This document shows, one piece after another, positions 1 through 4,847 of a stretch of DNA of 6,533 bases. The stretch is from Nitrososphaeraceae archaeon (GTDB lineage: Archaea; Thermoproteota; Nitrososphaeria; Nitrososphaerales; Nitrososphaeraceae). The notes beneath the pieces were generated by a model. The model saw only the letters and a list, made by a program, of their open reading frames with translations, searched no databases and was not told where the DNA came from. The stretch spans positions 1-6,533 of the forward strand of contig JAICQW010000098.1 of assembly GCA_025937665.1 (NCBI GenBank), given 5' to 3'. Both the position numbers and the translations under genes were made by a program. The first letter of the stretch is position 1; every line of letters begins with the position of its first letter.

Positions 1-1
1 C

Positions 2-247
2 AACAACATTTCGATCGCGTATTGCAAGGGATACATAAATGGCGATCTTAATGAGTACAACATAATCGTAAATGATGACAATATCTTTATCTTGGATTGG
101 CCCCAGGCTGTTAGAGTCGATACATTTAATTCTGATATAGTGCTGACAAGAGATGTAAAAAATATTCTCAAATTCTTCTCAAAGAAATTTAATGTTGAAG
201 AAGATTTACATACAATAATTAATAAAATAAAACGAAATGCATCATAA
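2..247 (+). CDS. rio2: RIO2-type atypical Ser/Thr kinase, C-terminal part (5' end outside window)
   Basis: This is an open frame running in from the left edge to a TAA at 245-247, 81 codons visible. It translates to the back half of a RIO kinase: catalytic loop GDLNEYN with Asp at 44-46 and metal-binding Asn at 59-61, then the metal-binding ILDWPQ motif with Asp at 95-97, then the RDVKNILKFFSKKF helix that ends archaeal RIO2 proteins. RIO2 kinases act in late maturation of the small ribosomal subunit, which is family knowledge. The residue before the catalytic GD is Asn (codon 38-40) where the family usually has His. All other catalytic positions are kept, so the protein is probably active. 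The gene converges on metK with 26 bases between the stops. RIO2 is preferred over RIO1 because of the DWPQ motif and the tail. The N-terminal winged helix cannot be checked here. Confidence 0.85.
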   Translation, partial: NNISIAYCKGYINGDLNEYNIIVNDDNIFILDWPQAVRVDTFNSDIVLTRDVKNILKFFSKKFNVEEDLHTIINKIKRNAS

Positions 248-273
248 GACTGGGGGCTGCATGAAAAGAAAGC

Positions 274-1419
274 TTACATTTTAAATGATCTTGATTTGTC
301 GGTTTTTTCCCAAGTAAAGTCAGGATCATTCCTTCCAAAATGTCCATACGCTGCGGTCTTCTTATAAATTGGTCGTTTAAGGCGTAACGTATCAATTATC
401 CCTTGAGGCGTAGTATCAAAAATCTCTCGAACTTGTGATTCAATTTTCTCTTCATCAATTTTTCCTGTGTTGAAAGTGTCGACCATGATTGAAACAGGAT
501 CCGCTACTCCTATAGCATATGCAAGTTGAACTTCACATTTTGAAGCCAAACCTGATGCAACAATATTCTTTGCAATATATCTTGCCATGTAACATGCAGA
601 TCTATCTACCTTAGAAGGGTCTTTTCCCGAAAAAGCACCTCCCCCATGTCTGCCCATACCACCATAAGTATCGGCAATTATCTTTCTCCCAGTTAGTCCG
701 GTGTCGCCTACAGGACCCCCTATAACAAACCTGCCAGTCGGATTTACCAGAAATTTTGTTGAATTATTAATCAAATCTTCGCAAACTGGTTTTATGACCT
801 TTGAAATAACCTCTTCTCTAACTTGAGATGTTGAGATGTCTTCAGTATGTTGGGTGGAAACAACCACAGTATCAATATTCTTTGGAACTGAATCCTCATA
901 GATAACAGAGACCTGAGATTTCCCGTCTGGGCCCATCCAATCCAGAGTTTTTTCTTTCCTGACTGTCGCCAGCTTCATAGTTAGTTTATGTGCCAAAGTT
1001 ATCGGCAATGGCATAAGTTCAGAGGTTTCATTTGTTGCAAATCCGAACATTAGGCCTTGATCACCTGCTCCTTGTACCCCATTCTCATTCTTAGAAACAC
1101 CCATAGAAATATCAGGGCTTTGTTCATGGATTGCAGTTAAAACGGAACAACTGTTTCCATCAAATCCATGTTTCAATCCATCGTAACCTATATTCTTCAA
1201 AGTCTTTCTAACAACATCTTGAGCATCAATTCTTGCATTGGAAGTTACTTCTCCGGCTACAAACACAATTCCGGTAGTAGTCATAGCTTCTACTGCCACT
1301 CTTGAATCTGGATCCTGGGAAATTATTTCATCAAGTATCGAATCAGAAACCTGGTCACAAATCTTATCGGGATGACCTTCGGTGACACTTTCAGAAGTAA
1401 AAAGATAGCGTCTTGCCAT
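274..1419 (-). CDS. metK: S-adenosylmethionine synthetase, bacterial-type MetK
   Basis: This 381-residue protein makes S-adenosylmethionine from methionine and ATP in the cytosol. Three family signatures are present: the N-terminal GHPDK motif (residues 15-19), the GAGDQGLMFGFA signature (117-128) and the glycine-rich GGGAFSGKD phosphate loop (259-267) followed by PSKVDRSACY. The C-terminal domain ends in the usual AAYGHFGR block (356-363). The length is close to that of bacterial MetK, roughly 380-400 residues. Most archaea use a different, highly diverged synthetase family, so this bacterial-like form suggests ancient lateral acquisition; that is inference. The ATG at 1417-1419 gives the standard MARRYLFTSESVTEGHPDK start. 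The gene lies 36 bases after the Sm-like gene on the same strand, with no clear promoter or Shine-Dalgarno site between them, so the two are probably cotranscribed. A T-rich run follows the stop on the transcribed strand. Confidence 0.96.
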   Translation of the reverse strand: MARRYLFTSESVTEGHPDKICDQVSDSILDEIISQDPDSRVAVEAMTTTGIVFVAGEVTSNARIDAQDVVRKTLKNIGYDGLKHGFDGNSCSVLTAIHEQSPDISMGVSKNENGVQGAGDQGLMFGFATNETSELMPLPITLAHKLTMKLATVRKEKTLDWMGPDGKSQVSVIYEDSVPKNIDTVVVSTQHTEDISTSQVREEVISKVIKPVCEDLINNSTKFLVNPTGRFVIGGPVGDTGLTGRKIIADTYGGMGRHGGGAFSGKDPSKVDRSACYMARYIAKNIVASGLASKCEVQLAYAIGVADPVSIMVDTFNTGKIDEEKIESQVREIFDTTPQGIIDTLRLKRPIYKKTAAYGHFGRNDPDFTWEKTDKSRSFKM

Positions 1420-1455
1420 TTTTGGTTACGACAAATCCCAAGAATGTCTCTTTTT

Positions 1456-1704
1456 TTAGAGATCCTTTTCTATTTTAATGAATAACACATTGTTTCCGCG
1501 AATAACTACTTTCCCATAATTTGCAACAGGATTTGCACCATTAAATTCTTCCGCGTCCAACAAAATTAAATTCATATATGAATCTACATTATTCATTCGG
1601 CCTCTGTACTCCAACTCGTTTTTAAGTCTGACAGATACTTTCATATTCAATGAACGCTGTAAAATTGTTAACGGCCTTTTTGGTTGCTGTGGAGATGATG
1701 ACAT
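1456..1704 (-). CDS. Archaeal Sm-like (LSm/SmAP) RNA-binding protein
   Basis: This 82-residue protein is a single Sm fold, the usual size for archaeal Sm proteins, which form heptameric rings that bind U-rich RNA (family knowledge). After a Pro/Ser/Gln-rich N-terminal tail come the Sm1 motif (residues about 21-54, with the VDSYMNLILLD core) and the Sm2 motif (about 64-80, with VVIRGNNVLFI). The common His of the DxHMNL core is Tyr here; the RGNN of Sm2 is intact. The ATG at 1702-1704 is the only sensible start. It lies upstream of metK on the same strand and probably shares its transcript. It faces away from the RadA-like gene across a 100-base intergenic stretch. A T-rich element at 1728-1736 sits about 28 bases before the ATG and could serve as a leaderless promoter, but the match is weak. 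Confidence 0.93.
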   Translation of the reverse strand: MSSSPQQPKRPLTILQRSLNMKVSVRLKNELEYRGRMNNVDSYMNLILLDAEEFNGANPVANYGKVVIRGNNVLFIKIEKDL

Positions 1705-1776
1705 ATTAGGTTTTCACTTTTGTTTTCAAAAAATAAGATCGACAATAAAAAGTTTCTCATGGGATCTCCTTCTTTC

Positions 1777-1786
1777 TATTTAAATA
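1777..1786. promoter_or_regulatory. Palindromic TATA-like element between divergent genes
   Basis: TATTTAAATA is a perfect 10-base palindrome. It sits about 24-27 bases before the ATG of the RadA-like gene at 1805, so a transcript from it would be leaderless or nearly so. Being symmetrical, it could also fire leftward toward the Sm-like/metK unit and give a leader of around 50 bases. The spacing matches archaeal core promoters; no start site was measured. Confidence 0.5.
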
Positions 1787-1804
1787 ATTATAGAGTTTAA
1801 TTGT

Positions 1805-2503
1805 ATGGCCATTATCACGACAGGGTCAGCATCAATTGATGGTATACTTGGAGGGGGAATTAGAACGGGGTTGATTACAAACATTTTATCTGATTCCAGA
1901 GATGCACGTTCAGGTTTATGCTACTCTTTATGTGTGAACGCCGCAATACACTATAAAGACTCGTCGATAATTTTTGGAGATACACAAGGAGTTTTCAGAC
2001 CAGAGAAAATTCTTTCATATATCAAGAAAGATCAAGATTTAGACTCTATACTTCATCAAATCAGAAGTATTAGGTTAATGTCAACCAATGTCCAAATGGT
2101 TCTTGTGAATTATGCATTAAATCTGCATCCTGTCCTCATAATTATTGATAATTTTAGTTATTTGTTTTTGAACGAAAAGAAGAAGACGGTATCTATACAG
2201 TTTCGACTTAGAAAACATTTACATGATCTGGCCCTCTACGCAATGGAAAACGACATTGCTATTGTACTTACTAATTCAATTTCTTCAAAAAGACAAAACA
2301 AGAAACCAGAAGATATTTTTGAAAAAAGAATACTTTCATTCAGTGATCTACTGAATAATATTATATCAAATCTTACCCATGTGTCTTTGGAATTAAAGAT
2401 AGTAAAGCTTAACGAACCACGATACTCAGCCGGACTATTGAAACCCTTGGCATCAACAAAATCCCACTTTATGGTAAGATCTGATGGCTTGTATGATTGT
2501 TGA
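1805..2503 (+). CDS. RadA/RadB-like RecA-superfamily paralogue with degenerate ATPase site
   Basis: At 232 residues this is a bare RecA core without the N-terminal helix-hairpin-helix domain of RadA, the same size as RadB. Homology to RadA is clear: GGGIRTGLIT (16-25), FRPEKI before a helix (64-69), the Walker B strand VLIIIDN with Asp115, KHLHDLALYAMENDIAIVLTN (137-157), and a C-terminal strand-rich tail. The ATP site is eroded. Where RadA has GEFGSGKT, residues 29-36 read SDSRDARS: the glycines are gone, Lys is Arg and Thr is Ser. The catalytic Glu of the RadA DTE motif is Gln61. Poor or no ATP hydrolysis is therefore expected, and the protein may act as a regulatory partner of RadA in recombination; that role is inference. 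The ATG at 1805 follows a TATA-like element at leaderless spacing. The gene stands alone. Confidence 0.85.
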   Translation: MAIITTGSASIDGILGGGIRTGLITNILSDSRDARSGLCYSLCVNAAIHYKDSSIIFGDTQGVFRPEKILSYIKKDQDLDSILHQIRSIRLMSTNVQMVLVNYALNLHPVLIIIDNFSYLFLNEKKKTVSIQFRLRKHLHDLALYAMENDIAIVLTNSISSKRQNKKPEDIFEKRILSFSDLLNNIISNLTHVSLELKIVKLNEPRYSAGLLKPLASTKSHFMVRSDGLYDC

Positions 2504-2671
2504 TAGTTAAACCAACAATAAACACGAATTTCAATGGAAACAACAAAGACTCTATGAATTCTAAATAATTATTCTTATACCAGAATACTCTAAGGACTAA
2601 GTTAATAAAAAATTACATTTCTTATTTTAATAATTATATTGTAATATAAAAAATTGTATAAATAATAAATA

Positions 2672-2702
2672 AAATTTACAAATTTTCGTGCTAAATTTAC
2701 AA
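2672..2702 (+). repeat. Direct repeat AAATTTACAA, 21-base period
   Basis: AAATTTACAA occurs at 2672-2681 and again at 2693-2702, start to start 21 bases, which is two helical turns. A third AAATTT lies between them at 2680-2685. The second copy is just upstream of the TATA-like element at 2714-2721, a position where an activator or repressor could bind. The low base complexity makes chance a real possibility. Confidence 0.35.
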
Positions 2703-2713
2703 CGGCAGAAACA

Positions 2714-2721
2714 TTTATTAA
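2714..2721 (+). promoter_or_regulatory. TATA-like box for a possible RNA starting near 2743
   Basis: TTTATTAA is centred about 26 bases before 2743, where the hairpin-forming segment begins. This spacing is what an archaeal promoter would need to start the RNA at the base of the hairpin. A/T-rich boxes are frequent in this DNA, so support is moderate at best. Confidence 0.35.
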
Positions 2722-2742
2722 GATTTTTCCAAGTAAATACAT

Positions 2743-2822
2743 AAAAAGATGCTAATGGAGAACTTCCATATCTTTTTCCATCGATAGGAAGCACGACTCC
2801 ATTCCATCTTCACGGAAGGTCA
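2743..2822 (+). ncRNA. Candidate structured small RNA or leader upstream of the dUTPase-like gene
   Basis: This segment is visibly richer in G/C than the DNA before it and can fold. Hairpin 1 pairs AAAAAGAT (2743-2750) with ATCTTTTT (2770-2777), and after a four-base bulge ATGGA (2755-2759) with TCCAT (2765-2769), around a five-base loop. Hairpin 2 pairs CC-TTCC (2799-2805, one bulged A) with GGAAGG (2814-2819). An alternative pairing, AATGGAG (2754-2760) with CTCCATT (2797-2803), is 7 bases long and excludes both. The motif TTCCAT or CTCCAT occurs four times (2764, 2776, 2797, 2802). A TATA-like box lies at the correct distance upstream, and the dUTPase-like gene seems to have its own promoter, so an independent RNA is possible. 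There is no tRNA, C/D-box or H/ACA signature. I do not recognise the family. Confidence 0.35.
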
Positions 2823-2827
2823 AAATC

Positions 2828-2833
2828 TATATT
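2828..2833 (+). promoter_or_regulatory. TATA-like box of the dUTPase-like gene
   Basis: TATATT is centred about 26 bases before the GTG at 2856. This fits a leaderless transcript starting on that GTG and favours it over the internal ATG at 2883. Confidence 0.45.
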
Positions 2834-2855
2834 CAAGAATTTTTATGATTGGTAG

Positions 2856-3185
2856 GTGGATAAACTAGAAAAATTAATAGAGATGCAAAGAAATCTCGCC
2901 TCTGTTTTAGCATCGTCACGATATCCCTCAAAGGCCGAAGAAAGAATTTCACTTCTTTGCACAGCAATTACACACGAAGCTATAGAACTTCAAAGATTAA
3001 CAAATTGGAAATGGTGGAAGAAGCCTACGGAGTTTGACTCCGAAGAGGCAAAGGAAGAGTTGATAGATATTTGGCATTTTGTACTCCAGGCAACCATCGA
3101 ATTAGACATGACGGCCGATGATGTGGTAAAGTATTATTTAAAAAAGAACGAGATAAACAAGAAAAGGAAAAAAATGAATTATTGA
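2856..3185 (+). CDS. Dimeric-type dUTPase / all-alpha NTP pyrophosphohydrolase (MazG superfamily), short form
   Basis: Only 109 residues long, this looks like the minimal helical core of the dimeric dUTPase family, which turns dUTP (and dUDP) into dUMP and keeps uracil out of DNA. Metal-ligand motifs are visible: HEAIELQR with Glu41 and Glu44, and KEELIDIWHF with Glu67/68 and Asp71. NWKWWK (50-55) between them resembles the Trp-rich linker of Campylobacter-type dUTPases. The C-terminal KKNEINKKR block (97-104) resembles the family's nucleotide-contacting KN-N-R motif. Known dimeric dUTPases are longer, often 160-280 residues, so substrate choice is uncertain and another NTP pyrophosphatase is possible. 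The start is GTG, directly after an in-frame TAG at 2853-2855, with a TATA-like box 26 bases upstream; ATG 2883 is the alternative. The 3' end overlaps the MtrA-like gene by 7 bases, tail to tail. Confidence 0.8.
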   Translation: MDKLEKLIEMQRNLASVLASSRYPSKAEERISLLCTAITHEAIELQRLTNWKWWKKPTEFDSEEAKEELIDIWHFVLQATIELDMTADDVVKYYLKKNEINKKRKKMNY

Positions 3186-3667
3186 ATTATTTCATCTACG
3201 CAAGATCTTATGCGATCCAACTCCGTTTCTTCAATCAAGTTATGTACAGTAATTCTGTCTCTAAATATTTCCACTTCTTTATAGGACGAACGTAATTGAG
3301 GTCTTGGGCTTTTTGATTCGATGATTATTCCTTCCTTTGTCATTCCATTCTTAGAGAGGGCAATTAATGAATCACCAGCTCTGTGGCCGCGGCTATCCTT
3401 GCCACATATGATCAAGTGTTCAAGCTTCTTATGTACGATGCAATAGTTGATGATATTATCAATTCCTTTATTCTCTGATAGCAATCTACCAACTATCGTC
3501 AAGTTGTTCATCAATTTAGTATCATTTGAAATTTCTGTTAACAATCTGATGCTGGATAGGGTACATATTGCAATTCTACTTCCTTTACCTACAAAGTGCT
3601 CATGTTTGATAGGGAGCAAGTATTTGCATATTTCACCAATGCAATTTTCCATTTTTTCGTAAATCAT
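3179..3667 (-). CDS. MtrA-like corrinoid-binding protein, soluble
   Basis: From ATG 3667 this protein has 162 residues and resembles the cytosolic domain of MtrA, the corrinoid subunit of tetrahydromethanopterin S-methyltransferase. Matching blocks are SRIAICTLSS (30-39), ENKGIDNIINYC (65-76), LIICGKDSRGHRAGDSLIAL (85-104) and EVEIFRDRITVHNLI (131-145). His95 in the GHRAG loop aligns with the MtrA histidine that ligates cobalt (His84 in Methanothermobacter numbering, from memory). Methanogen MtrA has a C-terminal membrane anchor; this protein ends in a charged helix without one and should be soluble. No other Mtr subunit is in the window, so a full methyltransferase is not implied. The first possible start in this frame is TTG 3673, but GTGAT at 3674-3678 is correctly spaced only for ATG 3667. 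It lies 27 bases after the split-barrel gene on the same strand. Confidence 0.82.
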   Translation of the reverse strand: MIYEKMENCIGEICKYLLPIKHEHFVGKGSRIAICTLSSIRLLTEISNDTKLMNNLTIVGRLLSENKGIDNIINYCIVHKKLEHLIICGKDSRGHRAGDSLIALSKNGMTKEGIIIESKSPRPQLRSSYKEVEIFRDRITVHNLIEETELDRIRSCVDEIIQ

Positions 3668-3673
3668 AATCAA

Positions 3674-3678
3674 ATCAC
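3674..3678 (-). promoter_or_regulatory. Shine-Dalgarno site deciding the MtrA-like start
   Basis: On the minus strand GTGAT, part of the archaeal AGGAGGTGATC complement of 16S rRNA, ends six bases before ATG 3667. It directly abuts the TTG at 3673, which is too close to use. This supports ATG 3667 and translation from a message shared with the gene upstream. Confidence 0.5.
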
Positions 3679-3694
3679 TGTCCTGAATTTTAGT

Positions 3695-4096
3695 TCAAAA
3701 TCCCCAACTAACCTTGGTATTAGAAATTACTTCTATAAATGGTGCTTCACCTTGTTTCCATGGATCTTTTTTTACCCAGTCAAATTTTTCACGAAACCTG
3801 TTGTACAGAATTTCAAATTTTCTACCTTTATGAATAAATGAGGTTGTTCCTCGTATGACTACTGCCGTATTTCTGTTATTTTCGCTTGTGTCAACAACTA
3901 GGGATATTCTGTTGTTTTTTTTCAGATTATTATACTTCAAGGTATTGTAGTCTGTAGCAAAGTAGAATTTTCCTTTATCAAAAATATATGAGACAGGAGT
4001 CACATGTGGCAGATCGTTGCTGCATGTCGCGATTCTACAAATTTCATTTGAGCAAAGAAATTTGATTTCAACCTCTGTAAAGGTCACCTCGTTCAT
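3695..4096 (-). CDS. Pyridoxamine 5'-phosphate oxidase-like split-barrel flavin/F420 protein
   Basis: From ATG 4096 the protein has 133 residues and forms one split beta-barrel of the PNPOx-like superfamily, whose members bind FMN, F420 or sometimes haem. Typical blocks are ICRIATCSNDLPHVTPVSYIF (19-39), KFYFATDYNTLKYNNLKKNNRISLVVDT (43-70), where the Lys and Asn/Arg residues usually contact cofactor phosphate, and the closing VSWGF (129-133). The substrate cannot be told from sequence; true PNPOx activity is unlikely in so short a protein. The frame extends upstream to an ATG at 4171, but those 25 extra residues do not resemble the family, and a TATA-like element at 4117-4130 is about 28 bases before 4096, so the short form is chosen. 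It is the first gene of a pair with the MtrA-like gene, and divergent from the corrinoid adenosyltransferase. Confidence 0.83.
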   Translation of the reverse strand: MNEVTFTEVEIKFLCSNEICRIATCSNDLPHVTPVSYIFDKGKFYFATDYNTLKYNNLKKNNRISLVVDTSENNRNTAVVIRGTTSFIHKGRKFEILYNRFREKFDWVKKDPWKQGEAPFIEVISNTKVSWGF

Positions 4097-4116
4097 ATTT
4101 AATAACCAAAGTACAT

Positions 4117-4130
4117 CAAATTTATTATTT
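4117..4130 (-). promoter_or_regulatory. TATA-like box of the split-barrel/MtrA-like pair
   Basis: On the minus strand AAATAATAAATTTG is centred about 28 bases upstream of ATG 4096. That predicts a leaderless message beginning at this ATG and argues against the longer frame starting at 4171, whose codons cover this element. Confidence 0.45.
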
Positions 4131-4231
4131 TTTTGGAGCCTGATAATTGGAATCTTTTGGAACAAAAGCAATTTAACAGGAAATCAATTTGAATAATGTC
4201 TAAGTAGCCCGATGATAACATGTTCCATAGT

Positions 4232-4237
4232 GGTGAT
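4232..4237 (+). promoter_or_regulatory. Shine-Dalgarno site of the corrinoid adenosyltransferase gene
   Basis: GGTGAT matches the archaeal anti-Shine-Dalgarno complement and ends five bases before ATG 4243. It fixes this start and implies a real 5' leader, unlike the leaderless starts elsewhere in the window. I see no convincing TATA box in the 146 bases between the divergent genes; AATTTGAATAATG near 4186-4198 is a weak candidate. Confidence 0.65.
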
Positions 4238-4242
4238 TATGA

Positions 4243-4791
4243 ATGGATAAAAAAAGCTCATCACAAGATGGAATTGTCATAGTATATACTGGCAATGGGA
4301 AAGGTAAGACCACAGCATCACTTGGCATAGCGTTAAGAGCTATAGGTCATGGACTCAAAGTTTGTATGGTTCAATTCATCAAGGGGGAATGGCATTATGG
4401 CGAGCTTAATAGTATAAAGAAATTAGAACCCGATTTTGAATTAATAGTTGCAGGTAAGGGTTTCATCGGCATTATTGATGATGACCATGCTTTTGAGGAA
4501 CATGTAAGGGCAGCAAAGACTGCACTAAGCATCGTAGAGCAAAAAATTTCAGTTGGTACTTTTGATATTGTTATCTTAGATGAAATAAACTATGCAGTTA
4601 ATCTTGGAGTGATAAAGGTAGAAGATGTCATGAAAATTGTTCAAAATCGCCCCAAAAATCTATCGCTAATTCTAACTGGAAATCATGCTTGTGAAGAAAT
4701 AATTTCGTTGGCAGACCTAGTTACTGAAATGAAAGAAATAAAGCATCCTTACAAAAAGGGGATAAAAGCCAAAAAAGGCATTGACTTTTGA
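4243..4791 (+). CDS. cobO: ATP:corrinoid adenosyltransferase (CobA/CobO/BtuR family)
   Basis: This 182-residue P-loop enzyme transfers the adenosyl group of ATP to cob(I)alamin or a corrinoid precursor, giving adenosylcobalamin. Seen motifs: Walker A GNGKGKTT (17-24), QFIKGEWHYGE (44-54), Walker B DIVILDEI (108-115), LTGNHA (144-149), ADLVTEM (157-163) and the family ending KHPYKKGIKAKKGIDF (167-182). The length is typical. The start at ATG 4243 is backed by the Shine-Dalgarno site. The gene is divergent from the split-barrel/MtrA-like pair, placing a corrinoid-modifying enzyme beside a presumed corrinoid carrier; whether they work together is inference. MtrA-type proteins normally carry the 5-hydroxybenzimidazolyl or methyl form, so this enzyme more likely serves general B12 synthesis or salvage. 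aIF2alpha follows 56 bases after the stop. Confidence 0.95.
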   Translation: MDKKSSSQDGIVIVYTGNGKGKTTASLGIALRAIGHGLKVCMVQFIKGEWHYGELNSIKKLEPDFELIVAGKGFIGIIDDDHAFEEHVRAAKTALSIVEQKISVGTFDIVILDEINYAVNLGVIKVEDVMKIVQNRPKNLSLILTGNHACEEIISLADLVTEMKEIKHPYKKGIKAKKGIDF

Positions 4792-4800
4792 AAAAAATCA

Positions 4801-4808
4801 TATTATAA
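4801..4808 (+). promoter_or_regulatory. TATA-like box of the aIF2alpha-nop10 unit
   Basis: TATTATAA lies about 28 bases before the GTG at 4833 and 44 before ATG 4848. A transcript would begin near 4831-4833. A second A/T element around 4816-4824 (TAAAGTATA) is about 28 bases before ATG 4848 and would make that ATG leaderless. The two readings cannot be separated from sequence alone. Confidence 0.4.
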
Positions 4809-4847
4809 GCAAACTTAAAGTATAGTAACAAGGTGCGTATTTTCTAC

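Larger units (their letters stand above)
2504..2742. other. Extremely A/T-rich intergenic stretch
   Basis: No credible gene is present on either strand. From about 2590 to 2700 the sequence is almost pure A/T. It contains a 7-base inverted repeat (2634-2640 against 2643-2649, two-base spacer), which may be chance at this composition, and the direct repeat listed separately. The stretch holds the presumed 3' flank of the RadA-like gene and promoter DNA for whatever is transcribed from about 2743. Confidence 0.6.

Noticed and set aside
2634..2649. A/T-only inverted repeat TTATATT-GT-AATATAA as an operator
   Set aside because: In nearly pure A/T sequence such palindromes are expected by chance and nothing else marks it.
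2749..2787. 12-codon plus-strand mini-ORF (MLMENFHIFFHR) in the hairpin segment, considered as a leader peptide
   Set aside because: It is very short, has no Shine-Dalgarno site, no run of a single regulatory amino acid, and overlaps a better explained hairpin.
2720..2812. Minus-strand ORF of about 29-31 codons with a hydrophobic middle, antisense to the hairpin segment
   Set aside because: There is no promoter or Shine-Dalgarno support, and its codons span the inverted repeats; too short to tell from chance.
2743..2855. tRNA, C/D-box or H/ACA RNA in the gap before the dUTPase-like gene
   Set aside because: There is no GGTTCRA T-arm or acceptor stem, no RTGATGA/CTGA box pair, and no terminal ACA after a hairpin with a kink-turn.
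3447..3841. Plus-strand frames at 3447-3662 and 3596-3841
   Set aside because: They lie opposite the MtrA-like and split-barrel genes and show no domain of their own.
4097..4171. N-terminal extension of the split-barrel gene to ATG 4171
   Set aside because: The 25 residues do not fit the family, and a TATA-like box lies inside them at leaderless distance from ATG 4096.
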